A stretch of 10,316 bases of DNA from Victivallales bacterium (GTDB lineage Bacteria > Verrucomicrobiota > Lentisphaeria > Oligosphaerales > Lenti-02), in the NCBI GenBank assembly GCA_018648945.1, contig JABGQJ010000235.1:1-10316 (forward strand). Direction: 5' to 3'. The notes under the pieces were generated by a model that saw only the letters and a program-made list of their open reading frames with translations, searched no databases and was not told the origin of the DNA. This document shows, piece by piece, positions 1-6,597 of this stretch; position 1 is the stretch's first letter; each line of letters starts with the position of its first letter. Both the position numbers and the translations under genes were made by a program.

Positions 1-448
1 TCGGTCCATGCCCCGTGCCCTTGCCCCAGGTGGCGGCGATGAGTTGTTGGAACTCCTGCCACTCGGCAAACATGGAGCCGCCAGCGTGTACAACCACGAA
101 ACCGCCGCCCTTCCTCACATAGTCCAGGAACGCCGCCCGCATCTCCTGTGGCCAATCGCCCTGCCCTCCCTTCGCCCCGAAGTTGTTCCAGTTGCTCAAC
201 AGCACATCGTGGCGCGCGAAGTCGGCCCCGGTGGACTCCTCGGGCTTCTCGGTGACGGTCACCACAAAGCGCCCGCTGTCCTCCAGGATGGCCCTGAGGA
301 CAGGCGTTGTCTCCCGCCAGTTGTGGTTGTTGCTGCCCGTGAGAAGCAGCACCCGCAGCCGAGGGGTATCTGCCCCCAACACCGCGAGCCCCTGCACCGC
401 GACAGCGACGGACAGAACTACGACGAATCGCCGGATTGGCCTTGGCAT
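1..448 (-). CDS. ThuA-like domain protein, secreted, partial (N-terminal 149 codons)
   Basis: The gene reads leftwards from an ATG at 448 and leaves the window at base 1, so only the first 149 codons are seen. An AGGGAG ribosome site (455-460) sits 6 bases before the ATG and fixes the start. The first 26 residues form a signal peptide: basic PRPIRR, then a long V/A/L run ending near GAD. The mature part opens with a beta strand and glycine turn (VLLLTGSNNHNWRET) and later has GGGFVVVHAGGS. Both are characteristic of the ThuA ('trehalose utilisation') family, a class I glutamine-amidotransferase-like fold common in secreted planctomycete and Bacteroidetes proteins next to sugar-catabolic genes. 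The true substrate of this family is mostly unknown, so the trehalose name should not be read as function. Nothing downstream can be judged. Confidence 0.8.
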   Translation of the reverse strand, partial: MPRPIRRFVVVLSVAVAVQGLAVLGADTPRLRVLLLTGSNNHNWRETTPVLRAILEDSGRFVVTVTEKPEESTGADFARHDVLLSNWNNFGAKGGQGDWPQEMRAAFLDYVRKGGGFVVVHAGGSMFAEWQEFQQLIAATWGKGTGHGP

Positions 449-717
449 GACGGGCTCCCTGGGATCACTGACACCCAATGCGAGTATGGCCCATACCATC
501 GCACAATTCCACAGAGTGTCTTGCACAAAGCAGCAGTATCGGATTCTGCACCCAAGAAGAGGGAGGAATGCTATGCATTCGAACGTGGTGCAGAGCATTG
601 GCAGACTGGAAGCGACGGGTATCTTGACAACCCCAACTCCCCAGTTCCGCTTCATACATCCTACTGCTACACGTTCGAGGCAAGCCTGGGGCAGGGAACT
701 GAGACTCGGGAGGGAAG

Positions 718-737
718 CTCCGGGGCCTCCCCAGGAG
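718..737. repeat. Hairpin 1 of the intergenic cluster
   Basis: CTCC-GGGG (718-725) pairs with CCCC-(A)-GGAG (729-737) around a 3-base CCT loop, giving eight G:C-rich pairs with a single bulged A. There is no T-run on either side, so a simple intrinsic terminator is unlikely. It lies 14 bases before the next hairpin and probably belongs to the same element. Confidence 0.5.
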
Positions 738-751
738 GCGGCATATCGTAG

Positions 752-771
752 CCACGGGTGCGAACCCGTGG
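752..771. repeat. Perfect palindromic hairpin with a GCGA loop, planctomycete-type dispersed repeat
   Basis: CCACGGGT (752-759) is an exact inverted repeat of ACCCGTGG (764-771), separated by GCGA. The loop fits the GNRA tetraloop pattern. The core (GTAGCCACGGGT...ACCCGTGG) resembles, from memory, short palindromic intergenic repeats that occur in many copies in planctomycete genomes and are often mistranslated as small ORFs containing 'SHGCEPV' or 'HHGFAPVAT'. The + frame across this site does read SHGCEPVV. Only one copy is present in the window, so dispersal is recalled rather than seen here. Confidence 0.6.
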
Positions 772-799
772 TGGACAGGGAGATGGAACGGAGCCCCCG

Positions 800-838
800 C
801 CAGGGCGCCGGCATATCCCAAGGAAGGCGCCAGCCTGG
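800..838. repeat. Hairpin 3 of the intergenic cluster (GGCGCC stem)
   Basis: CCAG-GGCGCC (800-809) pairs with GGCGCC-(AGC)-CTGG (826-838). This gives a 6-bp inner stem and a 4-bp outer stem with a 3-base bulge, around a 16-base loop. The loop contains CGGCATATC, which also occurs just before hairpin 2 (about 739-747), so the two hairpins may be related modules. Confidence 0.5.
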
Positions 839-909
839 TGATGCAGCGAGGTCGGAGAAGAGGCACTGTCCTGGCGAGGCCGCAAAGTGAGCGTGGCTCC
901 GGGCTCGCG

Positions 910-937
910 CCCTGGCCTGACATGCCGCCGTCCAGGG
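910..937. repeat. Hairpin 4 (CCCTGG/CCAGGG), 19 bases past the small membrane protein gene
   Basis: CCCTGG (910-915) is an exact inverted repeat of CCAGGG (932-937) with a 16-base loop. It lies 19 bases beyond the stop codon of the leftward gene ending at 956, where a transcript end would be expected. No U-tract follows, so it could be a non-canonical terminator, an mRNA 3'-end stabiliser, or part of the same repeat cluster. Confidence 0.4.
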
Positions 938-955
938 AGGGGCGGTCCGTGACGA

Positions 956-1279
956 TCAGCGAACCACGGGCTCCCGGCCCCCGAGCTTTGCGCCAAACAT
1001 GGCCAGTCCGGCAAGGAGCAAGACCACGCCCGAGGCGGCAAGAACGCCTCCCAGTTGCTTCCTGCTCGCGTTGCTGGAGTTTGTCTCCTGCCGTTGACTG
1101 AGTGCGCTGTGTGCTTCCGCACCAGTAATCGTGTACATCTGCTGCCCGTCGCTTCCCGTCGTCATGCCGGCTGCGCCCTGTATGGCTTCATCCTCGGAGA
1201 TCGGGCGACTGGTGACAGACATGCCTCCCCCAACGAGCAGAAGGGCAAGCCCCACAACGATGAGCAGACTCTGTGTCAT
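956..1279 (-). CDS. Small membrane protein with two transmembrane segments, function unknown
   Basis: This 107-residue protein starts at the ATG at 1279. A strong GGAAGGA site ends 10 bases upstream, and this spacing favours that ATG over the in-frame TTG two codons earlier. Residues about 4-22 form a first hydrophobic helix (LLIVVGLALLLVGGG). A polar stretch rich in S, T, Q and E follows (about 23-75), then a second helix near 77-96 (GVLAASGVVLLLAGLAMFG), and a short basic tail. The predicted topology is a hairpin in the inner membrane with a roughly 55-residue loop outside or inside. I do not recognise a family; the low-complexity loop gives no catalytic residues. It stands alone: the next leftward gene is about 500 bp away. 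A 6-bp hairpin (1327-1343) lies in its likely 5' leader. Confidence 0.65.
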   Translation of the reverse strand: MTQSLLIVVGLALLLVGGGMSVTSRPISEDEAIQGAAGMTTGSDGQQMYTITGAEAHSALSQRQETNSSNASRKQLGGVLAASGVVLLLAGLAMFGAKLGGREPVVR

Positions 1280-1326
1280 GGCCAAGCCATCCTTCCTTTA
1301 TGAGCAACCAGCTCGGTATTCCTCCG

Positions 1327-1343
1327 CGGGAGACTGACTCCCG
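1327..1343. repeat. Perfect 6-bp hairpin in the leader of the small membrane protein gene
   Basis: CGGGAG (1327-1332) and CTCCCG (1338-1343) are exact inverted repeats with a 5-base ACTGA loop. It lies 48 bases upstream of the leftward ATG at 1279. It could be an operator, a leader stem, or chance in a GC-rich background. No T-run adjoins it. Confidence 0.35.
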
Positions 1344-1402
1344 GCCTAATAGGAAACCCACGATACACCCGGCAGGCAGGGATGCCACGCGCAACAGTGG
1401 TT

Positions 1403-1705
1403 TCAGTCGTGATACACGGTCTTCACGATTCTGGTCACGCCGCCGTTCCTGATCTCAAGCGCTCGTCCGAACCAGCCGAAGTCGCCGAAGGGGGCAGCAC
1501 CGTCGCTCGTACACGACACACTGAGCACGCCAATCGGGCCCCCAACAGCCCCGTTACAGTAACCGCAGGGGGCCAGCGCAAGGCAGTGCTCAGCAACCGG
1601 AAGACCAGCGATGGCATATGCGTCCCCATCAGCAGCCTCGACACCAATGGCCCGGCGGCCGTGGCCGGCCTGCAGCTGATCGCAGAATACGACAAGCGGA
1701 GATGC
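1403..1705 (-). pseudogene. Possible 3' remnant of a lost gene
   Basis: A minus-strand frame ending in TGA at 1403-1405 reads about 100 residues with protein-like character. Near the right side it has LVVFCDQLQAG, and it ends in APFGDFGWFGRALEIRNGG and IVKTVYHD. Third codon positions look moderately GC-rich, and the peptide looks more natural than the plus-strand reading. However, it contains no plausible start codon: the frame simply continues rightward into the antisense of the SGNH gene. That is what is expected if the 5' part of an older gene was removed. No family is recognised, and it could equally be a chance open frame in GC-rich DNA. Confidence 0.25.
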
Positions 1706-1707
1706 AC

Positions 1708-3473
1708 ATGAACAGGTATGGATGGATGCTCTGCTTGGCCGTCGCGGTCGGCGTTGGCTCTCTTGCGGGTGCAGCGGAGAACGCAAGCGTGCGACACATC
1801 CAGCGTACCATGCGCCAACTGAACGGCGATACCGGCGCTGGCGAACCGGTCAAGATCCTCTTCTACGGCCAGTCCATCACGGCCCAGCCATGGACACTGG
1901 CAGTCGCCAGAATCCTCAGGACCCGGTTCCCAGATACCCGCTGGAATATGCGATTCGTGAACCGCGCCGTCGGCGGCTATCAGGCGGACAAGCTCTCGCG
2001 CATCGCCAATACCTTGCTCTATCCGGCGTACCCGGACCTGGTGATCTTCCACGACTACGGCAAGCTTGAGTACGTCGACGAGATGATCCGCCGGCTTCGC
2101 GAGGAAACCACGGCCGATATCGTCATCTGGACCCCGCACGTTAGGGTCTCGGGCGAGGGCGCAAAGAAATGGACGGAGGAACACCCGGTTCTCGGCTGGG
2201 ACGATGACCGCCGCAGTGAAGGCTTCCGGCGGATCGCGAAGAAGTACGACTGCATGCTGATCGACGTGCGGAAGATGTGGAAGGCGCATCTCGCGAGGAC
2301 TGGCGAAGACCCGAAGACCTACCTGAAGGATGTCATCCATCTGAACGAGAAGGGCAACACGCTACTCGCGGAGATGATCGGGCGGGAACTGGTGCGCACC
2401 ACCACGTTCGGCGAAGGTCGCTTCCCTCGGAACGTGAGCCGCGTGCCAGTGAGGACACTCGAAGAGGAGGATGACGGAGTCCTCACCTTGCCTTTCACCG
2501 GCAACCGAGTCGTGGCTGTGGCCGACGGCGCGAACACCGACCGGCCGTTCTCGGTGAGGCTCGATGGCAAGGAGCTCTCCTCCTTCCCGGAGATGTTCAC
2601 CTACACGCCCATGAAACCCAACCTGCGCACCTTGCTCCGCGTGGGCATCGGCCCCGATCCCGTGCCGGACGAGGAGTGGACGATCACCTTCCTCAAGAAC
2701 ACCACGTCGGCGGCGTCGAAATGGAGCCTGCCCTTCAGGTTGACCGGTTCCGTCACCGGCGACGATGGCGAGGGCGACATCAACTCGGACTTTGTCTCCA
2801 ACTCAGGTAGAATCCGGATGGAGTCGGTCGACTGGCTGCGCGGGCTTGGCCAGAGCTTCCTCTTCAGGAACAAGAAGCTCCCCGACAATCTGACCAAGCT
2901 CACCTTCAAGATCCTGCCGATGTACCACGACCGCTTTGTCCCAGGCGACCAGGGGCACGAAACCGTGCTTGTGCAGGGCATCGCCAACGGCCAGCACACG
3001 CTGACCATCACACCATCGAGAGGCGGGGTGTCTGGGATCGACACTCTCCGCGTGTACTGCCCGCAGGGCGAAGCTCGGCCCTTCTCTGCGGGCAGGCCGG
3101 GCAAGCCCAAGACGATCAGAGGCTTCCGCATCCTCGACTATGACGCCGAGAACGTGACCCCCGGCGAGGACTGGAACGTCCACGGCGCGGGGTTTCTGGA
3201 GAGCAAGAGGAAGGGAGCCACGCTCGACCTTCGCTTCAAGGGGACCGCCGTGTTGCTCCGGGGGAAGATGGCCCCCTACATGGGAAGGCCAGAATTCTCG
3301 TCGACGGCAAGCTGCTGGGGACCGCCAGCCTGAAGACCACAGACGGCACGATAGACCACAACCGGGAGTACTTCCGGAAGACCGACCTGCCACAGGGAGA
3401 GCATGTCCTGAAGATCGTCAATGACGGCGGTTTCGTTGCCTTCGCCGAGGCGGAGTGCTGGGAGGAGGAGTAG
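1708..3473 (+). CDS. Secreted SGNH/GDSL-type esterase with beta-sandwich tail, frameshifted near 3288
   Basis: The start is the ATG at 1708, where GGAG (1698-1701) is 6 bases away; the in-frame ATG at 1702 touches that site. Residues 1-23 are a signal peptide ending LAGA-A. The SGNH hydrolase domain spans about 48-232. Block I is GQSIT with nucleophile Ser56, a known variant of GDS. Block II is NRAVGG (Gly89/90), block III is HDYG at 115-118, and block V is Asp208-x-x-His211. Such enzymes remove O-acyl groups, often acetyl, from polysaccharides. About 240-580 look like beta-sandwich modules. The frame as written stops at 3333, but the neighbouring frame continues naturally from 3288 (ARILVDGKLLGTASL...) to TAG at 3471-3473. 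Restoring one G would give about 588 residues. The protease gene follows 79 bp later. Esterase assignment is good; substrate is unknown. Confidence 0.85.
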
Positions 3474-3552
3474 GCCTGCGCAGTGGCCGGAGGTTGACCG
3501 AGCGGGGAAGGGGGCTAGCTTCATGTTCCCGCTGACAACCAAGGAATAGCCG

Positions 3553-5298
3553 ATGACCCGACATGCCTCCGCCCTGCTGATCGCCGTACTCATGTCTTGC
3601 AGTGTCCTGCCGGGGGCGGAACCGCCACGCGAGTTGCGGCTGCATGCGATCTATGTGACCAATCAGGACCGACCGCCTCGGCCGGACCACCAGGGGCGGC
3701 TGCACCGCATCATGGTGGATGTGCAGGCGTTCTATCGGGACGAGATGGAGCGGAATGAGTACGGACCGATGACCTTCCCGCTGGACCAGGACGAGAAGGG
3801 GAGGGTGCGCACCCACCTGGTCAAGCTGCCCTGGGACTTCGACCCCAAGACGCCGTTCCGCACGCGGCGGATGACGCCGGAGATTGCGAAGGTCCTGAAG
3901 GCCGATGGGTTGGACGCGGATCGGACGTACTACATTGTCTTCCAGAACGGGTACTGGCTGGATGGCAAGACGTGGCGGTACGACATCCCGTATACGGGCT
4001 CGGGCGATTCGCGGCGGGGCAAGACCTGGGCGGCCGACCACGAATGGCTGGACCCGAAGAACTTCCTCGCCAAGGGCACGGAACGGATGGATGACCGGGG
4101 CCAGAAACTGACTCGCCCGCAGTTCAACACCAAGATGATCGGCGGGGTGGCGCACGAGCTGGGCCACGGCCTTGGCCTCCCCCACAATCGGGAGGAGCCC
4201 GATGAATTGCGGCGCCTTGGCAACGCGCTCATGGGCGCGGGCAACTACACCTATCGCCGCGAGCTCCACAGCAAGCGCAAGGGGGCCTTCCTCACCCAGG
4301 CCCATGCCTTTGCCCTGTCGCTGCATCCCCTCTTCAAGCACGAACGGGCCGAGGACCTCACCGTTCCCGCATGCGGGTTGGAGGACCTGCGCTTCGAGCA
4401 CGTGTTGGGGAAGCTGTTGGTCTCGGGGCGGGTGAGCCCGGCCAAGGGTGTGGCGGGAATGGTGTTCTACCACGACAAGCTGCCCACCGGCGTCAACAAG
4501 GACTACGATGCCTGGCCGTACCATGCACCGGTCGATGCCGAAGGGCGGTTCGTCCAGGCCGTGGACCTGCCTGGGGCCGGCGAATATGCCCTGCATGTCA
4601 TTGCCTACTTCCGCAACGGGATGAAGCGCAAGTGGAGCTTCACCCACGAGATCACAGGCGAGATGAAGCCGGGCTTGGCAGCCCTGCGGCGCGACGGACT
4701 CTGGGGGGAACTGATCGCCGCCTGGGACCGCAAGGACACGGCCCTGGTTCAGCAGCACGCGGAGCAAGTGACAGCACAGTGGCCCGAGCGGAAGGAACAG
4801 GTCGCCCGCTTCGTGGCCCTGGCCAAGGCATGGGACAGCTTCCCGCTACCCGCGCTCGTGCCCGAAGCCACCAAGCAGATTTCCCTGTCCGGGACCCGTT
4901 GGCAGGCAGCCAGTGTGGCCTGGTACATCCCGAGCTTCGACGGGATTCTGACGCCTGATGCGTCGTCCTACGAGCCGCTTCAGTCGACCGCCAAGGTCCA
5001 CAGCCATGGCCTGTATGCGCACGCCGAAGCAAGCTATGCCTATGAACTGGGCGGCAAGTGGAAGACCTTCGCGGCCCAGGTCGGCCTGCAGAAAGGACAC
5101 GCCGGGTCGGTCGTCTTCGTGGTCGTCGGCGATGGGAAGGAGCTGGCACGGACCCCCTTGCTCAAGCTCGCGGATGGCGAGCGAGAGATCAAGGCAGACG
5201 TGACTGGCATCAACCAGCTCGAACTCAAGGCCGAATCCGGCCCGGATGGGCGCAGTAATGACTGGGCCATCTGGTTCTCGCCCACGCTTGGCAGGTAG
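3553..5298 (+). CDS. Exported metzincin-type zinc protease with C-terminal NPCBM carbohydrate-binding domain
   Basis: The protein has 581 residues and starts at an ATG preceded by AAGGAA (3541-3546). The N-terminus is a signal peptide. LMSC at 13-16 resembles a weak lipobox, otherwise cleavage would be after GA near residue 22. The catalytic motif HELGHGLGLPH lies at 201-211, with zinc ligands His201, His205 and His211 and catalytic Glu202. A Met-turn-like ALMG (Met227) follows, as in metzincins. The N-terminal domain recalls the putative peptidase family of yeast YIL108W (Pfam Metallopep), a memory-based match. Residues about 271-370 look like an Ig/FN3-like beta domain, then a helical linker. 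About 443-580 match NPCBM: LSGTRWQ, HGLYAHAEASYAYELGGKW, GSVVFVVVGDGKEL and a DVTGINQLEL-type end. The likely role is cleaving glycoprotein-type substrates held by the module. It is probably co-transcribed with the upstream esterase. Confidence 0.82.
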   Translation: MTRHASALLIAVLMSCSVLPGAEPPRELRLHAIYVTNQDRPPRPDHQGRLHRIMVDVQAFYRDEMERNEYGPMTFPLDQDEKGRVRTHLVKLPWDFDPKTPFRTRRMTPEIAKVLKADGLDADRTYYIVFQNGYWLDGKTWRYDIPYTGSGDSRRGKTWAADHEWLDPKNFLAKGTERMDDRGQKLTRPQFNTKMIGGVAHELGHGLGLPHNREEPDELRRLGNALMGAGNYTYRRELHSKRKGAFLTQAHAFALSLHPLFKHERAEDLTVPACGLEDLRFEHVLGKLLVSGRVSPAKGVAGMVFYHDKLPTGVNKDYDAWPYHAPVDAEGRFVQAVDLPGAGEYALHVIAYFRNGMKRKWSFTHEITGEMKPGLAALRRDGLWGELIAAWDRKDTALVQQHAEQVTAQWPERKEQVARFVALAKAWDSFPLPALVPEATKQISLSGTRWQAASVAWYIPSFDGILTPDASSYEPLQSTAKVHSHGLYAHAEASYAYELGGKWKTFAAQVGLQKGHAGSVVFVVVGDGKELARTPLLKLADGEREIKADVTGINQLELKAESGPDGRSNDWAIWFSPTLGR

Positions 5299-5359
5299 CG
5301 CCCCCCCTCGCCTCGCCCGCGTGCACGCCTGGCACACCGGCATCTTGCGGCGGGGAGAA

Positions 5360-5382
5360 GAGCCGGCTGGAAGCCAGCGCTC
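5360..5382. repeat. Hairpin in the convergent gap, possible shared terminator or dispersed repeat
   Basis: GAGC (5360-5363) pairs with GCTC (5379-5382), and GCTGG (5366-5370) with CCAGC (5374-5378). The loop is AAG and a 2-base CG bulge lies on the left. It lies between the ends of the rightward protease gene (5298) and the leftward gene (5427), where a bidirectional transcript end would be useful. There is no T-run. A GAGCCGGCTGGAAGCC core of this kind is, from memory, another palindrome seen repeatedly in planctomycete-like genomes. Confidence 0.45.
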
Positions 5383-5426
5383 CTGGGGGCTTCCGCGTCG
5401 GATCGGGGCAGAGCACGCGTGGAGCA

Positions 5427-6356
5427 TCACTTTGGGCGGAAGGGTGCCCTGTATCTCGTCGCGGGCTGGATCATGCGCCACAAGATCCGGATTGCCTTTG
5501 TCGCTTCGGGAGTGCCCGGCCAACCTGCAATCACCCGACCATAGGCTCTGGTTCTCACTGAGTCCGTCGCGCTCGGGAGCATGGCAATCCGCATCAGCGC
5601 AAACCGAGCCTGGGTGTACCCCGGACTCGCGGCAGAAGACTCGAGCAATGACATTGCCAGAGCTTCGCCCTCGTCCCGTGCAGGCCCCCGTGGCTGCGAT
5701 CTAAGGAGAGCCTTGGCAATGGCAGCGTCAACATAGGGCTGGAAGATGCTATCACCGAATACAGAGAAGCGGAACATGCAGAGATCCACGAATTCACCCT
5801 CGTCGGCCCTCATCCCCATCGGGATCAGCGATAGAACGCCCAGAAGACCATTGCTCCTGAGGTACTCGGCAGCGGCCGCCTCGCTGGCAGGCAGTCTCGC
5901 AACGCGCAGCTTGACCACATTTGCGCGCACTGAGTTTCTGCCATCTACGTCGTAGAACTGCACCTCAATTTGGTATTTCCCAGGAGTCTCAACGTAGCGG
6001 TGCGGAACCAGAATACTGTGGGCTACCTCCTCGCCCCGCGCCATCCTTCCCTTCCTAGGAGGTGTAGTGAGCCCAGTCGTCACCCCATACCTGTAATCGA
6101 CCACTGTCTTCTCTCCCGCCGGTGAGGTCAAGGTCACTACCAGATGCCTGATCGCGGTCAGTGACTTGTTCCCAGAGACCACGTAGTCCGTAGGGTTCTG
6201 TAGCTTCACAGTCAGCACTACAGGCATGTATTGATAGAGGACTTCCTTGTCCGTTGAGGCTGTAAGCACAAGGGTGTCGAACGTTCCACCTGCAAAGGAA
6301 ACCCCACAGCCTAGCAGCACTGCGCAGAGGACAGATGAAAGGCGGGTGAATGTCAT
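5427..6356 (-). CDS. Exported protein of unknown function: beta N-terminal domain and helical C-terminal half
   Basis: The start is the ATG at 6356, where a signal peptide begins (MTFTRLSSVLCAVLLGC). The frame is open upstream to 6455, but that part is not signal-like. A loose GGGGGA lies 8 bases before the ATG. Residues 14-17 read LLGC, a possible lipobox, which would make this a lipoprotein; otherwise cleavage is after SFA near 22. Residues about 26-152 alternate like an Ig-like beta sandwich (LVLTASTDKEVLYQYMPVVLTV, GKYQIEVQFYDVDG). Residues about 155-300 are helical and Ala/Leu-rich (ASEAAAAEYLRSNG, RFALMRIAML, GTPEATKAIRILWRM), in the style of a TPR or helical-repeat scaffold. There are no catalytic motifs. 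It has 309 residues. The base composition looks less GC-rich than the protease gene. It lies downstream of the sialidase-like gene, 241 bp apart, and may be a separate unit. Confidence 0.72.
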   Translation of the reverse strand: MTFTRLSSVLCAVLLGCGVSFAGGTFDTLVLTASTDKEVLYQYMPVVLTVKLQNPTDYVVSGNKSLTAIRHLVVTLTSPAGEKTVVDYRYGVTTGLTTPPRKGRMARGEEVAHSILVPHRYVETPGKYQIEVQFYDVDGRNSVRANVVKLRVARLPASEAAAAEYLRSNGLLGVLSLIPMGMRADEGEFVDLCMFRFSVFGDSIFQPYVDAAIAKALLRSQPRGPARDEGEALAMSLLESSAASPGYTQARFALMRIAMLPSATDSVRTRAYGRVIAGWPGTPEATKAIRILWRMIQPATRYRAPFRPK

Positions 6357-6503
6357 CGTCTGGATCCCCCAAAACTCGGGGCCACGCCTACGCATGGGAC
6401 TCTTGGGGCCTTGCTGATGGTCGTCTTCGGCGGTGCCTGCGGACCATGTGGCCACACGGCGTAGCGCATGGGCTCCTTCCGGGACTTGGTTCCTGCCGGA
6501 ACA

Positions 6504-6532
6504 ACCCTACTCTGTAGGTAGTATCCGGTCAA
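6504..6532 (-). promoter_or_regulatory. Weak candidate sigma70-like promoter for the unknown exported protein
   Basis: On the minus strand TTGACC (6532-6527) and TAGGGT (6509-6504) are separated by exactly 17 bases, about 150 bases before the ATG at 6356. The -35 is good, but the -10 matches the consensus at only three positions. Promoter consensus in this lineage is uncertain, so this is a weak call. Confidence 0.18.
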
Positions 6533-6584
6533 GTGAAAGTCGGAACCGAGGGCAGGCCCCACCGCAAGCACGCCTGCTCTATCG

Positions 6585-6597
6585 TCCCTGATAGGGA
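6585..6597 (-). terminator. Small hairpin directly after the sialidase-like gene
   Basis: TCCCT (6585-6589) and AGGGA (6593-6597) are inverted repeats around GAT, starting at the base after the stop codon of the leftward gene. The stem has 5 bp and no T-run follows, so termination here is only a possibility. Confidence 0.2.

Larger units (their letters stand above)
449..955. other. Intergenic region of about 500 bp without a convincing gene, rich in hairpins
   Basis: No reading frame here looks like a protein. The open frames on either strand are rich in Arg, Pro, Ser and His and have no domain-like segments. The left part (449-690) is unremarkable apart from the ribosome site of the leftward ThuA-like gene. 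The right part (about 700-940) carries four separate inverted repeats, listed individually. Both neighbouring genes read leftwards, so this is the 3' side of the small membrane protein gene and the 5' side of the ThuA-like gene. The promoter of the latter should lie here, but I cannot point to a clear -35/-10 pair. Confidence 0.6.
1280..1707. other. Divergent intergenic region between the small membrane protein and the SGNH esterase
   Basis: This 428-bp gap separates a leftward and a rightward gene and must hold both promoters, but I see no convincing -35/-10 pair. It contains a perfect hairpin at 1327-1343 and, from about 1403 to 1705, a minus-strand open frame without a start codon that may be a gene remnant. 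The plus-strand frame over the same bases (1382-1711) reads as non-protein-like sequence. Confidence 0.5.

Noticed and set aside
183..890. Plus-strand open frame of 235 codons across the left intergenic region
   Set aside because: It begins antisense to the ThuA-like gene and runs through the hairpin cluster. The translation (including SHGCEPVV) is what the palindromic repeat gives when read as protein.
1435..2340. Minus-strand open frame of 301 codons opposite the SGNH esterase
   Set aside because: It mirrors the catalytic domain of the esterase and has no protein-like features.
3280..3300. Programmed ribosomal frameshift in the SGNH gene
   Set aside because: The junction GGGAAGGCC lacks a slippery heptamer, and no strong downstream stem or internal ribosome site was seen. 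A sequence error or mutation is simpler.
3418..4767. Long minus-strand open frame of 449 codons opposite the protease gene
   Set aside because: It is antisense to a protein with an intact zinc motif and NPCBM domain. Its translation is rich in Arg, Pro, His and Val with no domain, as expected for the mirror of GC-rich coding DNA.
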